Source: JADFOB01 sp964651325
Lineage (GTDB): Bacteria; Planctomycetota; Phycisphaerae; UBA1845
Direction of reading: 5' to 3'
NCBI GenBank assembly: GCA_964651325.1
Contig: CAZYXP010000067.1
Location: 1-16,623 of the forward strand
DNA length: 16,623 bases
The position numbers and the translations under genes are program-made. The notes under the pieces are model-generated. The model saw nothing but the letters and a program-made list of their open reading frames with translations. It made no database searches and was not told the origin of the DNA. Positions 1-8,300 of this stretch are shown here, one piece after another; position 1 is the stretch's first letter, and the number at the start of each line of letters is the position of its first letter.

Positions 1-2
1 CT

Positions 3-3000
3 CCGGCCAAAGATGAGGCCTTCCCGGCCCTCTTGTTGCCGGCACCGGTGTGCCCCGGCGGGGTGCCGCTTCCTTGTCCCGAGGCGATTTCATCTGAGGA
101 CCCTGGATTCATGACGGTCAACTACCGGGCTGAGCCGATCGCTACGCGTATTCTTGATCCGCTCACCAATTCTCAGGCATCCGGTGATGCCGGTGACCTG
201 GCCATGGTGTTCCGCTCCGACGTCGTACGCGCGGATCCCGTGCTCAACACTCAGCCGAGCTTCTATCCGCCGCTGACCTCGGGCGTTCAGCCCGGCGACC
301 CTTATACACCACTCATGCAGGTGTACGACGGCGATCGGGTGCAGATCCGAACGATGGTGGGCGCGACGGAGGAATTGCACAACTTCAGTCTCAACGGGCT
401 CAAGTGGCTCTTCCAACCTTCGTGGGCCAACTCGGGGTGGCGCAGCTCGCAGGCGATGGGCATATCGGAGCACTTTGAATTCAATTCACCAATTATCCGG
501 CCCAAGGGCGCTCGTGGCCCATTCTCGGATTACCTGTACAAACCTGGAAGCTCGACGGACGATCTTTGGAACGGCCTCTGGGGTCTTCTTCGGACCTACA
601 AGGACCAGCGTTTGGACCTCCAGCCGCTGCCCAGCAATCCGCCCGGCGGCCCGCCGATGGGCAACCCGGAAGAGTACGAAGATACCACCAATTACAAGGG
701 GGTTTGCCCCGCCGACGCGCCCAAGCGCGTTCTGGATGTGACCGCCGCCCTAGCGCAGGACATCCTTCCCGAGGGCAGATTGATTTACAACTCCCGAACT
801 GGCGCCGGCGCGGGGCCGCTCAACGACCCCACGGCGATCATGTACGTGCGTAGCTATGATTTGGATGCCAACGGCATGCTCAAGCCGGGCGTGCCCGTGG
901 AGCCGTTGATCCTTCGCGCCAACGCCGGCGATTGCATCAAGATCACAGTGCGTAACAAGCTACCCGCGGTTCTGCCGCATCTCGACGGCATGAGTACGCT
1001 GCCGATGATCGTGAATCACTTTAACGCCAACGACATCGTTCCGTCATCCCATGTAGGACTGCACCCGCAACTACTCGCGTCCGATGTGACGCGATCGGAC
1101 GGCATGAACGTTGGATTCAACCCCGTTCAGACGGCCGCTCCCGGTACCAAGCAGAAGTACAAATGGTATGCCGGCGATCTGTCGATGCAGCCCACCGGGC
1201 AACTCTTGGCGACACCGGTAGAGTTCGGTACGGTCGGGCTCGCGCCGGCCGACCCGATCAAGCAGGCCAGCAAGGGCTTGATCGGCGCGTTGATTATCGA
1301 ACCAGCCGGGGCAACATGGGTCGAGGACGCCGATTCCCGAGCGTCCGCCACCGTCACGATGACGGACGCAACCAGCTTTCGCGAGTTCGTGCTGATGTTC
1401 CAAAGCGACATCAACATGCGCTACGGGGACGGTTCCGTCATCGCCAACACCGCCCAAGGTGAGGAACCCGAGGACTCGGGCCAGAAAGCGTTTAACTACC
1501 GGACCGAGCCGATGTGGTTCCGCATGGGCTTTGAGCCAGACACGCCGTTGGGCGGCCATGGCGAATTAGCTGGCGGACCGACGACGCGAGACATGGATTT
1601 CACCAATGTCCTTAGCAATTCGCAGGTCGGTGGCGATCCCGAGACACCGGTGTTCATGGCCGCGGCGGGGACGCCGGTTCGCTTCCGCGTGCTCAAGCCG
1701 GGTGGCAACCAACGCAACCACGTCTTCCAAGTCCACGGTCACGCGTGGCAACAGGAGCCCTACACCAACGGGTCCACGGAAATCGGCGACAATCCCTTGT
1801 CGCAATGGCACGGAAACCAGATGGGAATCGGGCCTTCGAGCCACTTCGACATTCTCCTACAGAACGGCGCTGGCGGAAAATTCGGGGTCGTCGGCGATTA
1901 CCTGTACCGCGACATGGCATCGTTCCTGTTTGACGGCGGTCTGTGGGGTATTTTCCGCGTGGGCGATGCCTGTTTGGACGATGCAGGATGTGACGACGGT
2001 CTGTTCTGCAACGGCGTCGAAACCTGCGATCCGGAGGGCGGATGCCAGCTTGGCACGGATCCGTGTCCCGGTTTGATGTGCAGCGAAGCCCTCACGTCCT
2101 GCATCAACATCGCCGGGGGCATCGACAACTGTCCGACGGATCCGCTCAAAGTTGAGCCGGGACTCTGCGGCTGCGGCGTCGCGGACACGGACACCGACGG
2201 CGACACCGTGCCCGACTGCCTCGACGAGTGCCCCGGGTTTGATGATCGGATCGACTCCGACATGGACGGCATTGCCGACGCCTGCGACTTGTGTCCGGGC
2301 GTGGAGGATCATGTGACCCTCAAGATCAAGGCCAAGGTCCACTCCGTTGGCAGCGGCAAGAAACCCAAGAGCCGCCGCAAAGGGATGAAGGATGTCGAAG
2401 TGTGCATTTACGGCACGGCGGCTACGAGTTGTGCGGCCGCGGTTTGCGGCGGATCCGGACAGACTCAATACGAGTGCATCGTCGCGGCATGTGATCCTGT
2501 ATCCTGCTGCGTCACCGACAAGAAAGGTCGTTGCACGATCGAAACGCGCACGGGTGCCTACGTCGCGATCGCAGCCGATGAGACTCTGGCCATCCTTCCC
2601 GATCCCATCGGCAAATCGTTCGAGGCGACCGACTGCGGCGGATCCAAAAAGGTGCGTCTGAAGCAATTGGTCCGCGGCGATGGCAAGAAGATCCCAGGAA
2701 AATCACGAAAGGTGAAGTTGCACCCGGATGATTTGGAGGAGCTGATCATCGTCGAGCCCGACCACATCGTGTGGGACAACGAGGATCAGCAGTATCCATT
2801 CGTGTTCCAGTCCGTCGGAAACTGGGGCGTCACCACCGGTGTGACGCCGCCAGAAGGGTTCGTCAGCACCGACGCTTCGCTATCCACGCCCGTAGTGGAT
2901 GACGGCCTGAACGAAGACGAAGAAGGTGAGGACGATTCGGTTCAGTTCGACATCACCGAGATCGGAAGTGATCTCATCCCGACGCCCACCACGTTCGTCT

Positions 3001-3185
3001 TCGAACGTAATGGAGTGACCAATGAGGTCAAGAGTGAAGTCGGTATCTACCTGACCCCAGAGTACGCTGCATCCCGAGGGTTTGACGTTGCTGCCTTACG
3101 TCGGCAAGGGCTGATCAAGAGTGCCTCGCCGAAAGCTCGATCCGGGAAGGCTGGTGGACAGCGTAGCGCTTCGACCCGCAAGTAG
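3..3185 (+). CDS. Large secreted multicopper-oxidase-like (cupredoxin) protein with Cys-rich, thrombospondin-type-3 and transthyretin-like modules; 5' end outside window
   Basis: The reading frame is open from the left edge, so the start lies upstream; 1060 residues are visible, numbered here from the codon at base 3. At least two homologous cupredoxin units can be seen. Each opens with an NYRxEP motif (residues 40 and 498) and closes with a DYLY...GLWG block (about 520-600 and 1893-1961). Between them (about 740-1310) is an oxidase-like domain with HVGLHPQ (His350, His354) and KGLIGALIIEP. The second unit has HVFQVHGH (His573, 578, 580), close to the HPxHLHGH copper motif with the fourth position Gln. 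The HCHxxxH copper motif normally expected near the end is replaced by YLYRDMASF. Residues 656-701 are Cys-rich (CDDGLFCNGVETC), and about 706-766 hold DTDTDGDxxPDC calcium repeats. Around 2313-2680 is a Lys-rich beta domain resembling a carboxypeptidase-regulatory fold, followed by an acidic stretch and a basic tail. The overall plan recalls very large multicopper oxidases such as MnxG-type Mn(II) oxidases, but catalysis is doubtful in the visible part. Confidence 0.8.
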   Translation, partial: PAKDEAFPALLLPAPVCPGGVPLPCPEAISSEDPGFMTVNYRAEPIATRILDPLTNSQASGDAGDLAMVFRSDVVRADPVLNTQPSFYPPLTSGVQPGDPYTPLMQVYDGDRVQIRTMVGATEELHNFSLNGLKWLFQPSWANSGWRSSQAMGISEHFEFNSPIIRPKGARGPFSDYLYKPGSSTDDLWNGLWGLLRTYKDQRLDLQPLPSNPPGGPPMGNPEEYEDTTNYKGVCPADAPKRVLDVTAALAQDILPEGRLIYNSRTGAGAGPLNDPTAIMYVRSYDLDANGMLKPGVPVEPLILRANAGDCIKITVRNKLPAVLPHLDGMSTLPMIVNHFNANDIVPSSHVGLHPQLLASDVTRSDGMNVGFNPVQTAAPGTKQKYKWYAGDLSMQPTGQLLATPVEFGTVGLAPADPIKQASKGLIGALIIEPAGATWVEDADSRASATVTMTDATSFREFVLMFQSDINMRYGDGSVIANTAQGEEPEDSGQKAFNYRTEPMWFRMGFEPDTPLGGHGELAGGPTTRDMDFTNVLSNSQVGGDPETPVFMAAAGTPVRFRVLKPGGNQRNHVFQVHGHAWQQEPYTNGSTEIGDNPLSQWHGNQMGIGPSSHFDILLQNGAGGKFGVVGDYLYRDMASFLFDGGLWGIFRVGDACLDDAGCDDGLFCNGVETCDPEGGCQLGTDPCPGLMCSEALTSCINIAGGIDNCPTDPLKVEPGLCGCGVADTDTDGDTVPDCLDECPGFDDRIDSDMDGIADACDLCPGVEDHVTLKIKAKVHSVGSGKKPKSRRKGMKDVEVCIYGTAATSCAAAVCGGSGQTQYECIVAACDPVSCCVTDKKGRCTIETRTGAYVAIAADETLAILPDPIGKSFEATDCGGSKKVRLKQLVRGDGKKIPGKSRKVKLHPDDLEELIIVEPDHIVWDNEDQQYPFVFQSVGNWGVTTGVTPPEGFVSTDASLSTPVVDDGLNEDEEGEDDSVQFDITEIGSDLIPTPTTFVFERNGVTNEVKSEVGIYLTPEYAASRGFDVAALRRQGLIKSASPKARSGKAGGQRSASTRK

Positions 3186-3207
3186 CGGGAGAAGTTGCCG
3201 AAGGCCC

Positions 3208-3248
3208 CGTCATGGATTCCGACTAGCTATGCGTCGGAATCCGTGACG
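3208..3248. terminator. Strong hairpin 23 bases after the oxidase-like stop codon, probable terminator
   Basis: The left arm 3208-3223 (CGTCATGGATTCCGAC) and right arm 3233-3248 pair over 16 positions with a single G-U wobble and a 9-base loop. Three more G-C pairs (CCC with GGG) can form outside after a one-base bulge. No clean T-tract follows; the first T-rich stretch is near 3263-3278. It lies where a terminator for the upstream gene would be expected. The near-symmetry would let it act on either strand. Confidence 0.55.
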
Positions 3249-3427
3249 CGGGCGAGCGAGCTATGTTCCTTGTTGTTGTTGACGACAATGATGAACCCGC
3301 TTGCTTCGAATTCGTAGTTTGGCATCGGGCGGACCAAACGCTTGGACCCAAAGGGGGGCTCAATCGTTCCGCCCATGCCTAGCTGCGGCCCTGTCACTGG
3401 CGACGACGTCGCGACACACGATAGCAC
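3227..3427 (-). CDS. Doubtful small ORF or gene remnant, up to 66 residues
   Basis: A minus-strand frame of up to 66 codons ends in the loop of the 3208-3248 hairpin. Codon third positions are mostly C or G, as in the real genes nearby. The peptide part MPNYEFEASGFIIVVNNNKE reads like ordinary protein rather than shadow sequence. Against it, neither the GTG at 3427 nor the ATG at 3376 has a visible ribosome binding site, no signal or domain is recognised, and it is short. It could be the 3' remnant of a decayed gene. No function is proposed. Confidence 0.2.
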   Translation of the reverse strand: MLSCVATSSPVTGPQLGMGGTIEPPFGSKRLVRPMPNYEFEASGFIIVVNNNKEHSSLARVTDSDA

Positions 3428-3437
3428 CGGGCGATCG

Positions 3438-3484
3438 ATGAGGATGCGGATGCCGCGGACTGGAGTGCGGCATCCTCACCTCAT
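3438..3484. other. Imperfect hairpin, core stem 9 bp
   Basis: GGATGCCGC (3448-3456) pairs perfectly with GCGGCATCC (3467-3475) around a 10-base loop. After a small internal bulge, ATGAGG (3438-3443) pairs with CCTCAT (3479-3484). No T-tract follows and no gene end is adjacent, so its role is unknown. Confidence 0.4.
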
Positions 3485-3577
3485 GATTCATTGGCTATCA
3501 GCCGTTAGCAATCGGCCATTCGCGAGCGATGCACTCATCTCAGGCGGCACCGCCGTCACAAAATCATCGCTCCCAAG

Positions 3578-3702
3578 CCACCCGTCTTGCCGATTCCGAT
3601 CGGCATGCCCTACCGATTTCAAGCCGCACGCGCTAGCGATCCCGATCCGCATGCTTTAGCGATCCTGAGCCGTATGCTTTAGCGATCCTGAGCCGCATGC
3701 TT
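3578..3702. repeat. 23-bp tandem repeat, about 5.4 copies visible, running into the assembly gap
   Basis: Units start at 3578, 3601, 3624, 3647 and 3670, with a 10-base partial unit at 3693-3702. The two units nearest the gap (CCGCATGCTTTAGCGATCCTGAG and the same with one change) differ at a single base. Moving left, each unit is more diverged but the period stays at 23. A further weak unit may exist at 3555-3577. Most copies contain GCATGC or a variant. The array is cut by the N block, which probably exists because the assembler could not cross it, so the true copy number is unknown. Confidence 0.8.
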
Positions 3703-3802
3703 NNNNNNNNNNNNNNNNNNNNNNNNNNNNNNNNNNNNNNNNNNNNNNNNNNNNNNNNNNNNNNNNNNNNNNNNNNNNNNNNNNNNNNNNNNNNNNNNNN
3801 NN
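3703..3802. other. Assembly gap of exactly 100 N
   Basis: A run of 100 N, the usual placeholder for a scaffold gap of unknown size. The left edge is inside a tandem repeat. The right edge begins TTGGTGCC and shows no repeat unit, so linkage across this point rests on scaffolding only. Confidence 0.98.
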
Positions 3803-4033
3803 TTGGTGCCAGCGCACATCATGCTAAGTCGGCACGCCAAAGTACGGACGGAGCCCTACGCGAGCCCGATGCGCCTCGTGGCCTGAAGCCTGCGGGTCGG
3901 TTCTGGGGCTGGCTGAAAATCGCAGATCGGGGAACAGAGGTGGGCTGAAGCCTTCGTGCAGGCCTCGCTCGAATCTTGATAATCGTAGGGGCTCGATCAT
4001 CGCCCCGCGGATTCGAGGCAGCAACGAGCAAAG
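3803..4033. other. Non-coding stretch between gap and membrane-protein gene
   Basis: These 231 bases contain no supported gene. Two imperfect 22-base copies of a TGGSCTGAAGCCT-type sequence (3879-3900 and 3941-3962, about 16 of 22 bases alike) suggest degenerate intergenic repeat sequence. No terminator could be made out for the minus-strand gene that ends at 4034. Confidence 0.4.
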
Positions 4034-4597
4034 CTAATCGGCGATGCGGGCCGAGGAGAATCGAAAACACGCAGAGCACCAGCTACCGAGAATCACGGCC
4101 AGCGCTCCGGCACACATGGCTTCGACATCGAGGGAGGCAGGATCCACGACGACCGACAGGAACGCCGTCACGCCGACCAGCGCCATGCCGTTCATGATCG
4201 CGCTCAGCATGGCCTCCTCACGCGTTCGCCCCATTTCCTGAGCGGCACGTCCACCGAAGTAGCCTAGCGCTGCGAACCAGAACGCTCCCCCGGCCGTGGC
4301 CATCAGGCGGCAGAAGGTTTCAAACGAAGAAGCATTAGCGGACGTGCCGAAGAGACCCCAGCGAATGTCGTGGAAGCGGCCCCAAAGTGCCGCGTCCGAG
4401 GTGACGAGCTGAAACGGCAGCAGTGCCGCCAGTACGAGGCCGGCCGTCAAAACGGCAGCAGCGGCCGTATAGGGCGTTCTGCCGAGGCGTCTGAGCTGCC
4501 CCGCGACGAACCGACGCCCATGCAGCGCCAAGGAAGCCGCCTGGCCTGTTCGGCCGGTGGTCTTCAGCCGCCGCGTTCTCTGAATGATCGAATTCAT
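4034..4597 (-). CDS. Small integral membrane protein of unknown function, four predicted membrane segments
   Basis: 187 residues if translation starts at the ATG at 4597-4595; the frame stays open upstream to a TTG at 4717. The downstream ATG is chosen because the extra 40 residues are Pro/Ala-rich and featureless. The ribosome binding site is weak (GGGCAAGAC before ATG). A basic N-terminal 40 residues (several RR pairs, a Tat-like look without the full motif) precede hydrophobic segments at about 44-62, 98-115, 133-151 and 160-177. A conserved-looking amphipathic loop, GGRAAQEMGRTREEAM (115-130), lies between segments 2 and 3. A Cys cluster (C162, C174, C177) lies in the last helix. No family is recognised. 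It stands alone between two gaps, so its operon context is lost. Confidence 0.6.
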   Translation of the reverse strand: MNSIIQRTRRLKTTGRTGQAASLALHGRRFVAGQLRRLGRTPYTAAAAVLTAGLVLAALLPFQLVTSDAALWGRFHDIRWGLFGTSANASSFETFCRLMATAGGAFWFAALGYFGGRAAQEMGRTREEAMLSAIMNGMALVGVTAFLSVVVDPASLDVEAMCAGALAVILGSWCSACFRFSSARIAD

Positions 4598-5004
4598 GTC
4601 TTGCCCAATCCGCTGTGCCTGAATGACTAGCTGGCACGCGGCGGGCGCAATCGCGCATGTCGGGGGTCGCGGCGGCGTTGCGGCGGCGTTTGGGACCTTG
4701 CGGTCCGATAGGATCAAGGAGAGTTGCCGATCAAGTGGGAATTTGCGGCTACCGAAGCGTTCAACCGTTCACGAGAAAAGACAGGCGGCGATGTCGGAGC
4801 AGCGTGCGGATTGTTCCGTCGATGTGGAGAATCGGAGACTTCCGTTTCTGGGACTACTTGACTGCGTCCCTACCTCCAGAAGTGGCAAGACCTGTGCCTT
4901 GCGGCATGCCGCGGTGGGGTCTTGCAAAGCCAATCAAGGCGAGTTGAATAGGACGGCGCTGCCGCTCCGACGTGTGCTCTGTTGGCCGCTCATGAATTGC
5001 CGCA
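4598..5004. other. Upstream region of the membrane-protein gene, no supported gene
   Basis: 407 bases running to the second gap. The plus-strand frame from an ATG at 4791 has no good ribosome binding site, gives a Cys/Arg-mixed peptide with no domain, and runs into the N block. No convincing promoter for the minus-strand gene was found by eye. The right edge ends in TTGCCGCA (4997-5004), repeated exactly on the other side of the gap. Confidence 0.4.
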
Positions 5005-5104
5005 NNNNNNNNNNNNNNNNNNNNNNNNNNNNNNNNNNNNNNNNNNNNNNNNNNNNNNNNNNNNNNNNNNNNNNNNNNNNNNNNNNNNNNNNNNNNNNNN
5101 NNNN
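5005..5104. other. Assembly gap of exactly 100 N
   Basis: A run of 100 N. The eight bases flush against its left edge (4997-5004, TTGCCGCA) are identical to the eight flush against its right edge (5105-5112). Overlapping contig ends would look like this, so the gap may be short, zero or negative in real length. Confidence 0.98.
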
Positions 5105-5159
5105 TTGCCGCAACGCCAGACCTTGCCCTCCACCGGCTTGCCCACACCCGTCCACTGAT

Positions 5160-5366
5160 CTACCCACAAGGCAACGGACAGTCTGTGATCACGTAGGCGT
5201 TTCCTTGGAACGCCAACACGACGGCAAGAATGTCTGAGAAATTAACGACCTGATTGGGATCGCATGGATCTATATCCGCCGCCGACATGACAGGCACCTG
5301 GCCTTGGAACATCATCACCGACGACTGAATGTCCGAAAAGTTGATCGTGCCGTTGAGATCGACGTC
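5160..5366 (-). other. Dockerin type I-like module encoded at the 3' end of the protease gene
   Basis: Residues 1385-1453 of the protease contain two calcium-loop/helix segments, GDVDLNGTINFSDI and DIDPCDPNQVVNFSDI, each followed by a hydrophobic helix with an FQG end. This duplicated EF-hand-like layout is that of type I dockerins, which bind cohesins in scaffold assemblies. No cohesin is visible in the window. Confidence 0.75.
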
Positions 5367-8300
5367 CCCCCATAGTGAGGTCGTGGCGTGAGCGGCCTGC
5401 GAGACGCCAACGCCATCCTCAACATAGACGCTGTACGCCGTATCCGGAGTAATGTCCGGCCCCGTCACGATCGCGGTGGTCCACAGCTGGGGGCTTTGAA
5501 ACACCGGCGCGGCCCCCAATGACCCATCCGCCTGCACGTAGGCTGAGAAGCATGCGCCCACCCCCACCGGTTCGATCGCAACCCGTATGGCAACAGGAAT
5601 ACCCGCGGCGCTGGTTGGCGTGATCGCGAGATACCGGCTGCCCATGCTGAAGGCACACAGATCGGGGTTCGCGGCCGGGTGCGCGACGTTACCCGTGAGC
5701 GGGTCACAAACATCGTCGGTACACAGGTCGCCATCATCCAGCGGAATCAGGCCGCCTGAAGCCGGGTTACAACATACCAGGGCATCATCGTAATTGATGA
5801 CGTTCGTGCATGACCCCGCCGCGACATCGCACACATCGTCCGTGCAGAGGTTGGCATCGTCGCAGTCCAAGTCATCGGCACAGCCGCACTGATCTAGCGC
5901 TTCATCACAACTCTGAGGATTGGCACAGGGATCCACCTGATCGAGACAGCCCAATTGGGCATCGCAAAGCTCCGCTCCATCGCAGAACAAGCCGTTGTCG
6001 CACAAGGCGTCGTCGGCGGCGTGGTCGCAGGCATCTGTGGTTTCGTTGCACGAATCCGCCGTACACGGGATCGCATCGTTGCAATCGGGCGCCGACCCGT
6101 TCACGCAGCCGATGCCGACCTGGCACGCCTCCGCTCCATCGCAGAACAACCCGTTGTCGCACAAGGCATCGTTTCCGGCGTGATCGCACGAATCTGTGGC
6201 TTCGTTACACGAATCGGCTGTGCACGCGATTGAATCATTACAGTCTGGTGCTGAACCGTTCACGCAGCCGATGCCTACTTGGCACGACTCCGCACCGTCG
6301 CAGAACAACCCGTTGTCGCACATGGCATCGTTTCCGGCGTGATCGCACGAATCTGTGGCTTCGTTACACGAATCGGCTGTGCACGCGATTGAATCATTAC
6401 AGTCTGGTGCTGAACCGTTCACGCAGCCGATGCCGACCTGGCACGCCTCCGCGCCGTCGCAGAACATCCCATTGTCGCACAAGGCGTCATTTCCAGCGTG
6501 GTCGCACGAATTCGTAGCTTCGTTGCACGAATCGGTGGTGCAGGCAATCGCATCACTGCAGTCCGGGGCCGATCCGGCAGTGCAGCCGAGCCCGACCTGG
6601 CACGTCTCCACACCATCGCAGAACATCCCATTGTCGCACAATGTGTCGTTGGTGACGTGGTCGCACGAATCCGTCACTTCGTTGCACGAATCCGCGGTGC
6701 AGGCAATCGCGTCGTTGCAGTCAGGCGCCGATCCGGCGGTGCAGCCGACACCGGCCTGGCATGTTTCCGCGCCATCGCAGAACAACCCGTTGCTGCACAT
6801 TGCATCGTTTCCGGCGTGGTCGCACGAATCTGTGGCTTCGTTGCAAGAATCCATCGTGCACGCGATTGCATCGTTGCAATCCGGAGCCGAACCGCTCACA
6901 CAGCCCACCCCGGCCACGCAGACCTCCACGCCGTCGCAAAACAGAAAGTTGTCGCAAGCACTGTCAAAGGGAACGTTGACGCACAAATCCACATTGGGGT
7001 CGCAAACATCAATCGTGCAGGCAATGCCATCGTTGCAATCCGGGGCCGTTCCCGAGTTGCACACACCGCCGGTGCACGTCTCGGCTCCGTTGCAAAAAAC
7101 GCCATCGTCACATTGACTATCGAGCGTGCATCCCGCGCACTCATCGGGAATCCCATCGCCATTGATGTCCTGGCTGGTGCCCTGGGCGATATCGCACGAA
7201 TCCGGCACGCCGTTGACGTTGCAATCGGGCACACCGGTATTCACCGCGATACCGTCCACCTGCCAGCCAAGCGTGCCGCTCACAAAGCCGTCGCTGACGA
7301 GTTCCCAACGGATATCCACAGCTTGGCCGTTAAACGCGCTGAGATCAACTACCTCATCATGCCAGGCGTCGTTCGTGCCGCTTACCTGCCAGACGGCCTG
7401 ACCGTTGACGCGTAGCGTGCAAAAATCAAAGCCTACTTCCGTGTCGTATCGATGGCAGAAGCTCAGCGTTGTAGCTCCATATCCCAGCGTCAGGCTCGGC
7501 GCAATCAGTTGCCCGCTCTGGCCGTCACCATAGTTGCAGCTAACATTGTTGCCCGCATACGCCCAAGTCGGGCCGGCGCAGCTTGCGCCCGCCCCACATG
7601 CGCCGGTGATGCTGAATATGCCCGTTGCGCTCCAAGTCGCCGGCAGCCCGCCCTCGAAATCTTCGCTTAGAATGGTCCCCGCCACGGCGGTTTCGCAACT
7701 GTCGGGCACGCCATTGGCGTTGCAATCCTCCACCAATCCGGACGCAATATCACAATCATCCGGTATGAAATTGGTGTTGCAGTCGCCTGCGCCCAGCTCG
7801 CATTCGTCCGGAACACCATTCACGTTGCAGTCAAGGCTCGTTCCGGCGGCGATGTCCACGTCGTCGGGCACGCTATTGCCGTTGCAATCGATAAGAGAAC
7901 CGAGCGTAAAGGTCATGGTTGCGCTCGAAGCGCTGATCGCGCTGAGGGCGTTGTTGGTCGCAAACACGTTGCCGAATTGGTAGCTGTCGGTGTTCGGTGT
8001 CGTCGTTTCATTGATGGCATTGACGCCGGCCGCATGATAAACATCCCCGCCGTCGCCGCGGTTGTTGCCATGCTCCATGTTGTAGTTGCCGTCGGCCTGA
8101 AGAAGCGCGACACGGTAGTGTTGGTTGTTGCCCGGCCAGCCCGGCTGTCCGGGGAATCCCTCATCGGTATTTCCAGATTTGGCGGTGTCGATGTGCCAGA
8201 TGCACAGCCCACCTTGCGGCATGGCGCCGTCGAGCCCGATCGGCTGCCGGTTCTCGATCAACAGGTATTCCCCGCCGGGGTAATTCTGATTGACGCGAAA

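Larger units (their letters stand above)
3186..3702. other. Non-coding stretch after the oxidase-like gene: two hairpins, a doubtful small ORF and a tandem repeat
   Basis: No convincing gene fills these 517 bases. They hold a 16-bp-stem hairpin (3208-3248), a short minus-strand ORF with coding-like codon choice (3227-3427), a second hairpin (3438-3484) and a 23-bp tandem repeat (3578-3702) that continues into the assembly gap. Plus-strand frames here give only low-complexity basic peptides. Confidence 0.7.

Noticed and set aside
1857..2666. 269-codon minus-strand open frame inside the oxidase-like gene
   Set aside because: It lies wholly antisense to a well-supported gene with clear domains and has no signal or domain of its own.
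3578..3702. Possible CRISPR array
   Set aside because: The 23-base units abut each other with no spacers and no cas gene is present; it is a simple tandem repeat.
4623..5237. Plus-strand frame crossing the second gap
   Set aside because: A third of it is N, the ends are featureless, and it runs into the antisense end of the protease gene.
5810..7415. Long plus-strand open frames opposite the protease repeats (5810-6517, 6355-7116, 6498-7415)
   Set aside because: They repeat with the same 159-base period as the real minus-strand gene, are extremely biased in composition, and have no ribosome binding site. They are shadows of the Cys-rich array.
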